64,000 nt of DNA from Paenibacillus nuruki (GCF_001721045.1 NZ_MDER01000086.1:405856-469855), one strand, 5' to 3'. Positions 53,954 to 63,507 are shown, counted from the stretch's first letter. Program-made: numbers and translations. The notes: a model not told the origin generated them from the letters alone.

Positions 53954-55285
53954 TTAAATCGTCTCTGCTACAGCTATATTCTCTTTTTGAAAAAATAAAG
54001 GTAGATAGGCTCGATTGGCTTCTAACATTTCATCTAGCATGTCTTTGGCAATCGCAATCGAAGGCACCAAAGGATGATGTACCATTGCTTGCAAAGCGAC
54101 TTGACGATCTCCTGTCATCGCAGCTTGGATCGTTAATTGTTCATAGGTTTTGACGGCATGCATTAAGCCTTTAATAGGCTCGGGTACAGTTGACAATTGA
54201 ATTGGTAACGGGCCATTTTGAGTCACGATACAGTTGACTTCAATACAAGCATCATGTGGTAAAAAATCTATCGTTCCTCGATTAGGAACATTCAGTGTCT
54301 GTATATCGCCTGTGCCATTGTGCAGAGAGCGCATCAGATTAACAGCGGCTTCTGAGTAGTAAGCGCCTCCACGTTGCTCCAATTGTTTTGGTTTTTCTTT
54401 CAACTCAGGATCTCGATACAGCTGGAATAATTCCTGTTCGACTTGCTGTACCACTTGAGCGCGCGATCCTTCATTTTCAAAAGATAGCAATTGATCTTGA
54501 AGCATCTGAGGTGTCATATAGAAATACTTGAGGTAATACGAAGGTAAAGCTTGTAAAGATAACAGGAAATCAGCATCCCAACCTTGTTGTGGAACATTAG
54601 CAGCTGCATATTGTTCGCGTTGTTCTAATAATTCTGTTAATTTCGGTTGCCCATCGACATCAATGCGGGTCACCCAGTGTAGATGATTCAGCCCTACAAA
54701 TTCAGCATAGATCCGATCTGCTTCTACTTGATAATGTGCTGTTAACCATTTGATTAGACCGATTGGTGCATTACATAAGCCAATACTGCGTACTTTACTA
54801 TACTTATGGATCGCCTCAGTGACCATACCTGCTGGATTAGTGAAATTCAGCAACCATGCTTGTGGCGCTAACTCCTCGATATCACGGCAAATCTCAAGCA
54901 ATACTGGAATCGTTCGTAGCGCTTTCATCATTCCACCAGGGCCAGTCGTTTCCTGTCCGATCACCCCATATTGCAATGGAATACGTTCATCTACACTTCT
55001 CACTTCTAACATACCTACTCGCATTTGTGTACTTACATAATCAGCATCTTTGATAGCTTCTCTTCGATTCGTTGTTAAATGTATCGTGATCGGTAATCCT
55101 GAAGCTTTAACCATGCGTTTAGCCAGTTCGCCAACGATATTTAACTTATGAAGTCCTTCTTCAATATCGACTAACCACAATTCACGAATCGGTAGATCAT
55201 GATAATAGCGAATAAATCCTTCGACCAACTCTGGCGTATACGAAGAACCCCCGCCGATTACAGCTACCTTTAACCCTTTACTCAT
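53954..55285 (-). CDS. 6-phospho-beta-glucosidase, glycoside hydrolase family 4
   Basis: A cytoplasmic NAD- and Mn-dependent hydrolase of 443 residues that cleaves phosphorylated beta-disaccharides (cellobiose- or chitobiose-6-phosphate type). The Rossmann motif is KVAVIGGGSSYTPELVEG; the subtype signature is IGLCNAPIGLIKW, where C-N-x-P marks 6-phospho-beta-glucosidases, in contrast with the C-H-S of melA in this window. Other motifs: LNFTNPAGMVTEA and FVGLNHLHWV. AGGATG lies upstream. It is third in the LacI-kinase-GH4 unit. The phosphate must come from the kinase next door or a distant PTS. Confidence 0.9.
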   Translation of the reverse strand: MSKGLKVAVIGGGSSYTPELVEGFIRYYHDLPIRELWLVDIEEGLHKLNIVGELAKRMVKASGLPITIHLTTNRREAIKDADYVSTQMRVGMLEVRSVDERIPLQYGVIGQETTGPGGMMKALRTIPVLLEICRDIEELAPQAWLLNFTNPAGMVTEAIHKYSKVRSIGLCNAPIGLIKWLTAHYQVEADRIYAEFVGLNHLHWVTRIDVDGQPKLTELLEQREQYAAANVPQQGWDADFLLSLQALPSYYLKYFYMTPQMLQDQLLSFENEGSRAQVVQQVEQELFQLYRDPELKEKPKQLEQRGGAYYSEAAVNLMRSLHNGTGDIQTLNVPNRGTIDFLPHDACIEVNCIVTQNGPLPIQLSTVPEPIKGLMHAVKTYEQLTIQAAMTGDRQVALQAMVHHPLVPSIAIAKDMLDEMLEANRAYLPLFFQKENIAVAETI

Positions 55286-55351
55286 TCATGATCACATCCT
55301 GTATTTATAAAATAGTAGACATTGACGTGTGGTATCCTATGATCGTTGTAA

Positions 55352-56353
55352 TTAAGATTGGATTGATCGCTCTGTGCTAGGCGCTGTATTCAAGCGTCCA
55401 ATATCATGCAACTGCGTATATACTTGTGGTGTAATATAACGTCCTGCTTGCTCCATAGCTCGTAATATCGCTCCGATCACAGGTTCAACTTCTAACTTAA
55501 CTAATGAGGCATGTGGAGCAGATTGTTGTAGTGCCTGCTCGATCTGAGGGCGAATCCAACCCCGATCTCCACGTGTTAATAGGCTTCCAATCATCACGAC
55601 ATCGAATGTTAACGTGTGCATAGCGAGTCGATGTATAATCGCTGTGATCGACTTTCCGATTTCCTGTCCTTGTTTGGTTAAAATATCTAAAGCAACTCCA
55701 TCTCCCCATGCAGCAGCTGTAAATAATAATTCTGCCGCACGTAAAGGCACGTCATAATCATGATCCAAATAATCGTGAAACAGTGTCTCTACATCTCTAT
55801 AATTCAACATATCTAATAACAATTCTGTTAGCACCGTAGGATGCTCTCTTCCATCCCATGCTCGAATCACAGAACGAAAGACTTCGATACATAATGAGCC
55901 ACCACCGCCGAAGTCTCCATACTTGTAATCGAACCCACCACACTGATAACTTTCGCCTGATGGATGAATACCCGCACTGTTCGTTCCTGTACCGCAGATC
56001 ACAGCAATACCATATGGTTGCGTTGTTCCAGCGCGAAGCCCTATCAGCGTATCCCCAACTAGATCATACTTTGCAAATCCAAGGCTACGAATCATCGGAT
56101 GTAAAATAGCATAATCGGCTGGTCGATCGGCGCCTGCTAAGCCAAAACAACTGGATGTTAATTGTTCACGCTGAATACCCGTTTGTTGTAATGCTTGTTC
56201 AATCGCAGATCCAATCTGTTCTCCAGCCAGTAATCCTGCTGTCTGATGATTCCCACCGCCAGCAAGTCCTTGTCCAAGCAACTGTCCGTGTTCATTGGTA
56301 ATATAAGCAAGCGTTTTGCTACCCCCTGCATCTATACCAAGGTAATACTCCAA
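55352..56353 (-). CDS. BadF/BcrA-type sugar kinase (N-acetylglucosamine kinase-like)
   Basis: A 333-residue ATP-dependent kinase of the ASKHA fold. The phosphate-1 loop is YYLGIDAGGSKTLAYI, the second phosphate loop AVICGTGTNSAG, and the acidic catalytic motif GDTLIG. GFDYKYGDFGGGGSLCIEV matches N-acetylglucosamine kinases of the BadF group. The start is TTG at 56353 with GAGGTGA six bases upstream. Between a LacI regulator (12 bases away) and GH4 hydrolase, it could phosphorylate a disaccharide for the hydrolase, or the glucosamine released by it. Confidence 0.85.
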   Translation of the reverse strand: MEYYLGIDAGGSKTLAYITNEHGQLLGQGLAGGGNHQTAGLLAGEQIGSAIEQALQQTGIQREQLTSSCFGLAGADRPADYAILHPMIRSLGFAKYDLVGDTLIGLRAGTTQPYGIAVICGTGTNSAGIHPSGESYQCGGFDYKYGDFGGGGSLCIEVFRSVIRAWDGREHPTVLTELLLDMLNYRDVETLFHDYLDHDYDVPLRAAELLFTAAAWGDGVALDILTKQGQEIGKSITAIIHRLAMHTLTFDVVMIGSLLTRGDRGWIRPQIEQALQQSAPHASLVKLEVEPVIGAILRAMEQAGRYITPQVYTQLHDIGRLNTAPSTERSIQS

Positions 56354-56365
56354 TATGAGTCACCT

Positions 56366-57364
56366 CTAATCCTGGTTACATTGTGCTGTAGATTGCCTTA
56401 TAATCAATTCTGATTTTAATTTGAGTCCTGTCGTACGCTTACTCTGATTACTAATCTTACGCAAAATCATATCCGCCGCCGCCAGTCCAATCCGATCCGC
56501 CGGTTGTCTCATCGTCGTCAAAAAAGGACGCAATTGCGAAGCGATATTTTGATCGTCATATCCGACTACAGATATCTGCTCTGGTATACGAATACCTTCT
56601 TCCATGAGGGCATTGATCAGACCAATCGCAATATAATCATCCCCTGCAAAAACAGCTGTAGGCAGATTATTTTCTGCTAACCATTTTTTTGCAGTCTGAT
56701 AACCGAAATCCATACTGTAATCCCCTTCGACAATCGCAAACGGTTCTAATTCTGCTTCTTGTAGAGCATCGATAAATCCTTGTCGGCGCTCTTTGGTACT
56801 CGTAAATACATCTAATCCACACAAATGAGCGATCTTTGTATGCCCCAATTCCAGAAGATGACGAGTCGCTTCATAACCACCGTTGTAATTGTCGACAGTG
56901 ATCGCAGAAGCATTATTTTCAGACAACTGATTATCAATAAGCACATACGGAATATTACGCTTTTTCAATTCCGATACGAAACGTTCTTCTTCTACGGGAG
57001 ATAATAAAATCAATCCATCTACCCGATCTTCTTGAATCAAATAATGACTTTCTTGATTGCCAAAGCTACGGGATACGGATACCGCTAAAAAATAACCTTG
57101 CAGAGCTAAAGCATCATTGATCTCTTTAGCAACAGCATCGAAAAATGAATCTTGTAGCGTGGTAACAATCAATCCGATAATTCCTGTACGTCCACGAGCG
57201 AGTGAACGAGCCGCAGCACTTGGACGGTAATCTAACTCTTTAATCGCATCCATCACTTTTTGACGATTATTTTCTCGTACGGTTCCTGCACCATTAAGCA
57301 CACGTGAAACGGTAACAACCGATAATCCTGATCTTTTAGCAACATCAAATATACTGGCTTTCAT
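56366..57364 (-). CDS. LacI family transcriptional repressor
   Basis: A 332-residue regulator. The N-terminal DNA-binding domain SIFDVAKRSGLSVVTVSRVL with hinge YRPSAAARSLARGRTG is complete, and the sugar-binding domain shows GYDDQNIASQLRPFLTTMRQ near the end. The start at 57364 has AGGAG upstream; the frame extends to 57418 without a site. It heads the kinase-GH4 unit and probably represses it through the two 20-bp palindromic boxes upstream. Confidence 0.9.
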   Translation of the reverse strand: MKASIFDVAKRSGLSVVTVSRVLNGAGTVRENNRQKVMDAIKELDYRPSAAARSLARGRTGIIGLIVTTLQDSFFDAVAKEINDALALQGYFLAVSVSRSFGNQESHYLIQEDRVDGLILLSPVEEERFVSELKKRNIPYVLIDNQLSENNASAITVDNYNGGYEATRHLLELGHTKIAHLCGLDVFTSTKERRQGFIDALQEAELEPFAIVEGDYSMDFGYQTAKKWLAENNLPTAVFAGDDYIAIGLINALMEEGIRIPEQISVVGYDDQNIASQLRPFLTTMRQPADRIGLAAADMILRKISNQSKRTTGLKLKSELIIRQSTAQCNQD

Positions 57365-57654
57365 TTTGTATTCTCCTAATTGATGCCGTTTTTCGAAAGT
57401 AGGACATAGATATGCCAACTATTTAAAAAACGAACATCCTGTTTTTGCTCATTATACAGGATGATATAGGATAGGGACTACACTGTAATGCGCTAAATCG
57501 TTATTTCTTGTATGAATAAGCGTTTTTATTATATTGCACTGAACGACTAGATATAGATTTTTTTTCAACAATAGGAGCATCATGCTTGCGATCAGAAGAC
57601 GGCTGTAGATGCTATCTTTCTTTTGAAGAGAGTTTATCTTTTCTGCTTCAATAA

Positions 57655-57674
57655 AAGTTATAACGCTTTAACTT
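57655..57674. promoter_or_regulatory. Palindromic LacI-type box, copy 1
   Basis: AAGTTATAACGCTTTAACTT lies about 290 bases upstream of the lacI gene. It is nearly the same as the box at 57878-57897. Confidence 0.5.
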
Positions 57675-57877
57675 TCGAAATAATAAACAATACACGCTAG
57701 ATTAATATCTGGAATAAATCGTATTATTTTCACCTCCTATAGTTAATATCATTCTCCTATCACTTTTTGCATCGAAGAATATAAATTCATAATTATGCAT
57801 AACGATTGTGAAGGTATTCAAGAGATAAATAGTATTTCTCCACTTCTATGTTTCCACGAAACAAAACGATTTTATAT

Positions 57878-57897
57878 AAGTTATAGCGCTTTAACTT
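57878..57897. promoter_or_regulatory. Palindromic LacI-type box, copy 2
   Basis: AAGTTATAGCGCTTTAACTT is nearly palindromic around GCGC. With copy 1 (223 bp apart) it could support a repression loop. The remainder of 57419-58091 is AT-rich and shows no gene. Confidence 0.5.
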
Positions 57898-58091
57898 TTG
57901 ATATTGGAACTATCATAGATGATTTCAGACCTGATTACAAGCTTATTTTGACCACTTTATAAGCAAAATCGGTTAAAAATAGGCTAATTTCTGCCTTTTT
58001 ATTATATATTTACCTTATTATGAGCGAAAAAGTTATGCATAATATCATGGTGATCGTTATTTAACATACAGTTTAACAGTAATTATTGTTT

Positions 58092-58745
58092 TTATGAATA
58101 TTGCTGAATCGATTCTAATATTTCATATTGTTGCCTTTTGGTAATATAGTTATATTCATTCTTTTGCACTTCTTGTATAAGTTCTGCCTCAGATAAGTAT
58201 CCTTTAGCCCATGCATTTAATCGTGCACCTATCATTGAATGAAAAAGATTTTCTTGTGAATCTAAATGTTTTATCCCCTGCTTCAATAGCTCTGGTTTCC
58301 GTTGCAAATAATATTTCTGGTGACGCTCTTCTGCTCGTGTGAAATCGGTATACGCTAAGATTTCTGTATGAAGCGATTGGGGTTCATATTGTTGTTGAAC
58401 ATGTACCATCATTTTATACTGCTCTATATTGCGATAAAAAAGAATCGACATATACTGTCTTCCTTTATATCCATTGATCGCTTCAGGACGATGATGGGTC
58501 CAAAAAGTATGAAGTAATTGTTCTAAAGATATCTGTTGCGGATGAAATGTAATCTCTATACTTTCCGAATGGTCTCCTAGATTACGGTATGTTGGATGCG
58601 TTGTAGTTCCTCCTGCATATCCGGTTGCCGTCTGGATCACACCGTTGAATTGTCCGAACAAAGCTTCAGGGCTCCAAAAGCATCCCATTGCTAACGTTAA
58701 TTGCTCAGAGGATAAAGATAGATTATCTGTTGATGTTGGATTCAT
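58092..58745 (-). CDS. msrA: Peptide-methionine (S)-S-oxide reductase
   Basis: A 217-residue repair enzyme that reduces methionine-S-sulfoxide. The catalytic motif is LAMGCFWSPEALF (G-C-F-W), followed by TATGYAGGTT, YRNLGDHSESIEI and HTEILAYTDFTRAEERHQKYY. It lacks obvious C-terminal recycling cysteines (only one Cys is seen), so reduction probably uses an external partner directly. No MsrB domain is fused. Slightly longer than usual at the C-terminus. Confidence 0.92.
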   Translation of the reverse strand: MNPTSTDNLSLSSEQLTLAMGCFWSPEALFGQFNGVIQTATGYAGGTTTHPTYRNLGDHSESIEITFHPQQISLEQLLHTFWTHHRPEAINGYKGRQYMSILFYRNIEQYKMMVHVQQQYEPQSLHTEILAYTDFTRAEERHQKYYLQRKPELLKQGIKHLDSQENLFHSMIGARLNAWAKGYLSEAELIQEVQKNEYNYITKRQQYEILESIQQYS

Positions 58746-58893
58746 TATGCTGTGCTCCTTTGCTCTATAGTTAGATATTTATATTTTGTAACCTTGCTGA
58801 CTCTCTTTTACAGTACACTAGAATAGATACGGCATTTTGCTTCAAGCCTTAATCCGTACAATGAAAATTATACATAAGGTGGTTATATCAACA

Positions 58894-60399
58894 GTGAAAA
58901 GACAGAAATCTTTACTTTTGTGGGGTCTATTACTTATCGTTATTATTGCACTTATTCCTGTAGGAATGAATCTATTCTCCGCATCTAATCCTACTCAGCA
59001 AGCATCTCCACCCGGTGAAACGACAACAGATTCTACATATGATTCAGCAGATATACCGACACCCCAACCTGCTACACCTACTATTTCCCAGACATACGAT
59101 CTGGTAGTGATCGGTAGTGAAGTCGAAGGAATCTTAATGGCAAAAGCTGCACATGATGAAGGCCAAAAGGTGCTGATTATCGATCCACGGGAAAAGCCAG
59201 GGGGACAATTAATTCAAGGACAAATGCTTGTACTGGATGAACCCAACACAAACAAAAAGAAAAGTCTGGTACAAGGCGAAATGAAAAAGCTGTACAACGC
59301 TTACAATGCAGGCGATATCCGTACGGAAGAACAATTTACAGACTATTATAACAGCTTAATTCAAGGGATTCCGCTAGAAAGTGGGATTCAAATTGATCAG
59401 ATTCAGCAAAGCGATACCGATGCTAACTATGCGATCACTGCATTAACGTACAAAACAAAGGATCAACAATCTCATACGATCGCAGCAAAATATTGGGTCG
59501 AAAATAGCGATTATAACGCATTAACGTCTAAGCTTCATGTCACTCGTATTCCAGGTGTAGAATCTATTTTCGGTGGCGATAAGCCTGAATATATGGCGGC
59601 GACTTATATGTTACGGTTCAAAGGAGTCGATTGGCTGAAGCTGCATAGTGCCACATTGTTAGATTATCCTTTGACTAATCTAGAAGCGAAATATGGAACC
59701 AATACGTATGTCGATTATGATTTTGGAACAGGCTTTAACAAAATCACAGAAAACTTCAAATCACTAGATCCACAGCTCAAATTGCGTGGCATCAACTCGA
59801 CGTATCAGAAAGATGGTGATGTCATTATCAATGCGCTACTAATCTATGATGTCGATCCTGCGAATCCAGAATCTGTGCAAGCCGCTATAGCCAAAGGCAA
59901 AGCAGAAGCGCCACGTGTATTAACGTTTCTCAAAGAAAATATTCCGGGATATGAACATGCAGAGTTAAACGGGTTCCCGGATTACTTGTATATTCGAGAC
60001 TACAATCGATTTGAAACAGATTATGTATTGCCTTACGAAGATGTGGTTGCTAGCAAAATGTTCTGGGATAATGTCAGTATTGGTGGGTATCCGATGGACA
60101 TTCAAGGCACACGTTCTGTCCCAACCGGTAAAGGATACGGTAAACCTGATTTCTACGGGATTCCACTACGTTCATTTGAGTTAAAGTCTTACGACAACGT
60201 TCTAGTCGCTGGTAAAAATATCGGTGCTTCGATCAAAGCTTATGGTAGCGCACGTATTACACCCACCACTGCACTTGCAGCCGAGACGATCGGCATTATT
60301 TTAGGGCATGAAACGAAAAAATTACGTGATCTAAATGAAGAAGATTTCAAACGGATTCATCAGTATTTGAGCGAAGATTATAATATTAAATTAGACTGA
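58894..60399 (+). CDS. Membrane-anchored FAD-dependent oxidoreductase
   Basis: A 501-residue flavoprotein. I place the start at GTG 58894 (AAGGTGG 11 bases upstream), giving MKRQKSLLLWGLLLIVIIAL as an N-terminal anchor; ATG 58861 is an alternative without a clear site. After a Pro/Thr-rich linker comes the FAD-binding Rossmann motif YDLVVIGSEVEGILMAKAAH, then EKPGGQLIQG. The C-terminal part VLVAGKNIGASIKAYGSARI matches the FAD-dependent xanthan-lyase-like group. The anchor places the enzyme outside the membrane, unusual for an FAD protein; its substrate is unknown. Confidence 0.75.
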   Translation: MKRQKSLLLWGLLLIVIIALIPVGMNLFSASNPTQQASPPGETTTDSTYDSADIPTPQPATPTISQTYDLVVIGSEVEGILMAKAAHDEGQKVLIIDPREKPGGQLIQGQMLVLDEPNTNKKKSLVQGEMKKLYNAYNAGDIRTEEQFTDYYNSLIQGIPLESGIQIDQIQQSDTDANYAITALTYKTKDQQSHTIAAKYWVENSDYNALTSKLHVTRIPGVESIFGGDKPEYMAATYMLRFKGVDWLKLHSATLLDYPLTNLEAKYGTNTYVDYDFGTGFNKITENFKSLDPQLKLRGINSTYQKDGDVIINALLIYDVDPANPESVQAAIAKGKAEAPRVLTFLKENIPGYEHAELNGFPDYLYIRDYNRFETDYVLPYEDVVASKMFWDNVSIGGYPMDIQGTRSVPTGKGYGKPDFYGIPLRSFELKSYDNVLVAGKNIGASIKAYGSARITPTTALAAETIGIILGHETKKLRDLNEEDFKRIHQYLSEDYNIKLD

Positions 60400-60433
60400 G
60401 TTAGGTTGGTTTTACACAAGGAAAATGTTCTGA

Positions 60434-60474
60434 GGGAAACCGCTTCAGCAAAAATATTGTTCTTGCCGTCGCTG
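60434..60474 (+). repeat. Half copy of the structured intergenic element (copy C)
   Basis: GGGAAACCGCTTC (60434) and, 15 bases later, CTTGCCGTCGCTG (60462-60474) match the left half of the element (element B minus strand: GGGGACCGCTTCG, then CTTGCCGCCGCTGGTAA). The right half is missing. Confidence 0.5.
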
Positions 60475-60513
60475 TGTGGAGAGAATATTCTCAATATTGA
60501 AAACTGTTCTTGT

Positions 60514-60559
60514 AAAGAGGGTGGCATTGGCAACGTTGCTAATGTGGCTCTCTTTTTTT
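60514..60559 (+). terminator. Intrinsic terminator of the FAD oxidoreductase gene
   Basis: AAAGAG..CATTGGCAAC folds back on GTTGCTAATG..CTCTTT and is followed by a T run. Confidence 0.7.
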
Positions 60560-60635
60560 ATTTTGGTAGTGGAGCTAAGCTTTTGAGGTAAGGATTGGTG
60601 AGTTTGAACAGGATTAGAGAAGTATTGGCATCATT

Positions 60636-60688
60636 AAAAAAAGCTAAGTCGTTGAAAGATGTGTAGGATCAACGACTTAGCTTTTTTG
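60636..60688. terminator. Bidirectional terminator before the aldolase gene
   Basis: AAAAAAGCTAAGTCGTTGA pairs perfectly with TCAACGACTTAGCTTTTTT around a 13-base loop. Confidence 0.88.
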
Positions 60689-60772
60689 TTTTTCTATTAA
60701 AATGATGAATATCACTCGATGTAGATCACTCTATCTCTTCCATTCAACTGTAATTGACTGTGCACTCTCTTT

Positions 60773-61909
60773 CTATTGGTTTGCTGAGACTTCTTTCAAG
60801 CGTTGATCTAGCCAGTGTAGAGCTTGTTGGATGTGCTCCAAAGGAATCTGTCCATAGCGGTCGCCGATGCTAAGTTCGGTAGAGCACTGTGTTCCATCCT
60901 TTTTGTCAGTGAGATAAGGAGCTAATCCAACATTAGTAGCCTGACACATTTCGATCAAGATCGGTTCGATTTGTTCTTTGGGTAGTTCAAAATAGATATG
61001 GAACATGTTGGAGACAGGCACTTCTGGTAGCGTGTGAACCGCTGTACACTGGTTAATTTCATGAGCCAGTTGCACTGCTTCTTTGTAGTATTGTTCCATT
61101 TTGCCAACACGTTGTTCGTAGTAATATTTGGAGCTCAGGATATAAGGATACAAGCTGATCAGATCGCCACCGTGTCTTCTTTTCCATACTTTAGATTCTG
61201 CGGTAAAGTCGCTTGGCCCTGCTAGGATCGCCCCTGCAATACCACCGATACCTTTGTAAAAAGAGATGTAGACACTATCGAATAACTCGCATACTTCAGC
61301 GGCTGTTTTTTGGTAATACGGTAAAATTTCGAACAATCTAGCTCCGTCTAAATGAATCGTAATCCCTTGTTCACGGCAGTATGCAGAGATGGCTTGCAGT
61401 TCGCTATAATCTGGCAACTGTCCACCGATTTCGCGTTGAGGCAGTTCGAGCAGCAGACAAGCAACCTCTTGATCCATTTGCTGTACATCTGCAAGTGTAA
61501 TCAGACGATCTTGATCCGCTAGTAAAATCGAATGGATATGATGCAGTTCTTTCAATCCGTCTTCTTCATGAATTTCTAAATGGCACAAAGGATGGTACGC
61601 AACGTTACGGTTATTCTGGCGATCACACCAGATACGTAAAGCAATCTGTTGTGCCATGGTACCTGTTGGGAAAAACACTGCGCTTTCTTTGCCTAACACA
61701 TCTGCCATCTGTTTCTGGAAATCTTCGATCACTGGTCCCCGACCATACATATCACTTGCAAGGTCTCCATTGATATCTGCAAATGCTTGTTGCAACACAT
61801 GTATATTCCGATCACCATTCCCTGCTAAAATGTAATTTGTTTGCGCAAACGCTTCTCGTAATGTTAAAGAAGGTTGCTGGGCTGAAGTCGATTCAGGATT
61901 ATTGTACAT
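60773..61909 (-). CDS. Threonine aldolase family PLP-dependent enzyme
   Basis: A 378-residue fold-type I PLP enzyme of the beta-eliminating lyase/low-specificity threonine aldolase family, expected to split threonine into glycine and acetaldehyde. The cofactor pocket shows AVFFPTGTMAQQIAL, the Asp-Gly-Ala-Arg motif in TIHLDGARLFEILPYY, and the Schiff-base Lys in SVYISFYKGIGGIAGAIL. The start at 61909 has AAAGGAG nine bases upstream; an in-frame ATG at 61942 does not. Monocistronic. Confidence 0.87.
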   Translation of the reverse strand: MYNNPESTSAQQPSLTLREAFAQTNYILAGNGDRNIHVLQQAFADINGDLASDMYGRGPVIEDFQKQMADVLGKESAVFFPTGTMAQQIALRIWCDRQNNRNVAYHPLCHLEIHEEDGLKELHHIHSILLADQDRLITLADVQQMDQEVACLLLELPQREIGGQLPDYSELQAISAYCREQGITIHLDGARLFEILPYYQKTAAEVCELFDSVYISFYKGIGGIAGAILAGPSDFTAESKVWKRRHGGDLISLYPYILSSKYYYEQRVGKMEQYYKEAVQLAHEINQCTAVHTLPEVPVSNMFHIYFELPKEQIEPILIEMCQATNVGLAPYLTDKKDGTQCSTELSIGDRYGQIPLEHIQQALHWLDQRLKEVSANQ

Positions 61910-62137
61910 AGATATAAGCTCCTTTGATAGAAATAAAATCAATGCTTAACTATAGCTTTGAATTAACGTTACCATATCTGAATCCGAATGCGTAATCTAT
62001 GCTAGGAAAAAGTAATACGTCTTCTAAATAAACAGTAATTAACCCAATATAAAATACAATTTAGGGTATATTTGGAAATTAAGTATACCTATGTTATAAT
62101 GACATTGGTTGTAAACTAATCACAAAGGAGAATGATG

Positions 62138-62554
62138 ATGAAAAAACAGAAACTGATTTTAATTCCAGCCCTGTCGCTCGCCGCTTCTCTCGCCCTTGCA
62201 CCTATTGGATTTGCTAGTGAGGTCTCTAGCACTCCAAACACACTAAACGCAACTAGTTCCAACCAAAGTGTAGCTCCATCGTTTACTGCTTCTCCCGTTT
62301 ATAATGTAGGTACTAGTTCAGAACAGCTATTTTTACATGGCGAATTTGAAGTGAAAATCAACCCGAGTAAATATGCTAACTTTAATATTAAAATTTACGA
62401 TAGTGCAGGTCGCCAAGTATCTGCAATGAGTTATAGTGGAAGTAGCCCTACAACACTACTTAAATCCGACGAAAAACTAGTAGGTCCACATAAAATAGCA
62501 GTCACTACTATTCCAGTCGTTGCAAATGCAGGAACCTTTCAAGTGAATTATTAA
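62138..62554 (+). CDS. Small secreted protein of unknown function
   Basis: A 138-residue exported protein. AAAGGAG lies seven bases before ATG 62138 (two further ATGs sit closer to the site). The signal peptide MKKQKLILIPALSLAASLAL is cleaved near G-F-A-S. The mature part is Ser/Thr/Asn-rich with a beta-sandwich-like stretch (LFLHGEFEVKINPSKYANFN). No catalytic motif is seen. A role at the cell surface is only inferred. Confidence 0.75.
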   Translation: MKKQKLILIPALSLAASLALAPIGFASEVSSTPNTLNATSSNQSVAPSFTASPVYNVGTSSEQLFLHGEFEVKINPSKYANFNIKIYDSAGRQVSAMSYSGSSPTTLLKSDEKLVGPHKIAVTTIPVVANAGTFQVNY

Positions 62555-62594
62555 TCTACTACTTACAATGAAATCGATTTTAAAATAATTATTA

Positions 62595-62637
62595 AAGAAA
62601 AAGCCTTTCTCCAAAAAACAGAGAAAGGCTTTTTCTT
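62595..62637 (+). terminator. Intrinsic terminator, bidirectional
   Basis: AAGAAAAAGCCTTTCTC pairs perfectly with GAGAAAGGCTTTTTCTT around a 9-base loop. Confidence 0.88.
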
Positions 62638-62664
62638 ATTACACTACATAATTTATTGAGCATT

Positions 62665-62892
62665 CTAATCGTCTAATTCATAATCGTCCAAAGACCAAGG
62701 TTCTATTTTTTTGATAGCAGTCATAGGAATAAGCATTCTTGTATCATCATGAGCTTCTTCAGGACAAATCACAATAACATTATTGGAGTAGTAATAATTA
62801 ACGTACAATCCGATTACAAACAAATTATCAAGAAAAGTTATTTTGATACCTTTATCTCTATAAGCTGGCATAAATATTTCTTGCTGATCCAT
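62665..62892 (-). CDS. Small acidic protein of unknown function
   Basis: A 75-residue protein that I do not recognise. The start at 62892 has AGGAGG seven bases upstream (ATG 62898 overlaps the site). The first part is beta-rich (IKITFLDNLFVIGLYVNYYY), the end is acidic (DDYELDD). Small acidic genes of this sort often accompany toxin loci as immunity genes; here this is only a possibility. Confidence 0.65.
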   Translation of the reverse strand: MDQQEIFMPAYRDKGIKITFLDNLFVIGLYVNYYYSNNVIVICPEEAHDDTRMLIPMTAIKKIEPWSLDDYELDD

Positions 62893-63000
62893 GATCATTC
62901 CTCCTATTTCCTTATAATGTGATATGTATCTTTACTAATATAACATCAATATACAAACATACACTGTTATATCTTTTTTCAATATAAGATGTGTTCGTTC

Positions 63001-63507
63001 TCACCCTTTTTTCCAATCATTTAGTAAAATGTGATCTGCTAGATTAGGGCATAAGATTTGACTATATTCTAAAAAATGATCATAAAAATGTTCAAACATC
63101 ATTAAAAGCTCGTCTTTTCCTATATAAATAGCTTCATCAGGTGTCCAATTGGTATGACTTACACAGGTTACTCTGACCTGATTATTCTCTTCTTCAAAAA
63201 TAAGCAATCGTTCAATCCCTTGTTCATAAAAATCCAATTGAAATGAGAAATCTTTTTTACTTATTTTCTTTAAAATAAATGGAATTTGTTCGATTACTGT
63301 TAACAGATCAGTTCTACAATCGACAGGCCATTGCTCTTGTCCGAAAAAAGAAACAAGAAATACAATCGATTCTGAAATTTCAAAAACTTCACATATGTCA
63401 ATCAAAATGGCTAGTGGACCATCCAGTTCCATTTCAAATGATGAATCCGTTATTGATACTCTATTTATAGAAAGTACGCTTTTCAAAATTAGCTGAATAT
63501 TAAACAT
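63001..63507 (-). CDS. Hypothetical protein, acidic
   Basis: A 168-residue cytoplasmic protein starting MFNIQLILKSVLSINRVSIT, with AGAGGAA before the ATG; the frame to 63540 has no site. It is rich in Glu/Asp and aromatic residues (FVEH-like FEHFYDHFLEY), with no membrane helix and no motif known to me. It lies in the same direction as its small neighbours. Confidence 0.65.
   Translation of the reverse strand: MFNIQLILKSVLSINRVSITDSSFEMELDGPLAILIDICEVFEISESIVFLVSFFGQEQWPVDCRTDLLTVIEQIPFILKKISKKDFSFQLDFYEQGIERLLIFEEENNQVRVTCVSHTNWTPDEAIYIGKDELLMMFEHFYDHFLEYSQILCPNLADHILLNDWKKG

Noticed and set aside
57655..57897. Two cre sites for CcpA
   Set aside because: Both boxes miss key cre positions and are longer symmetrical 20-mers, which fits a local LacI protein better.
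60406..60591. 61-codon frame after the FAD oxidoreductase gene
   Set aside because: It runs through the repeat half copy and a terminator hairpin.
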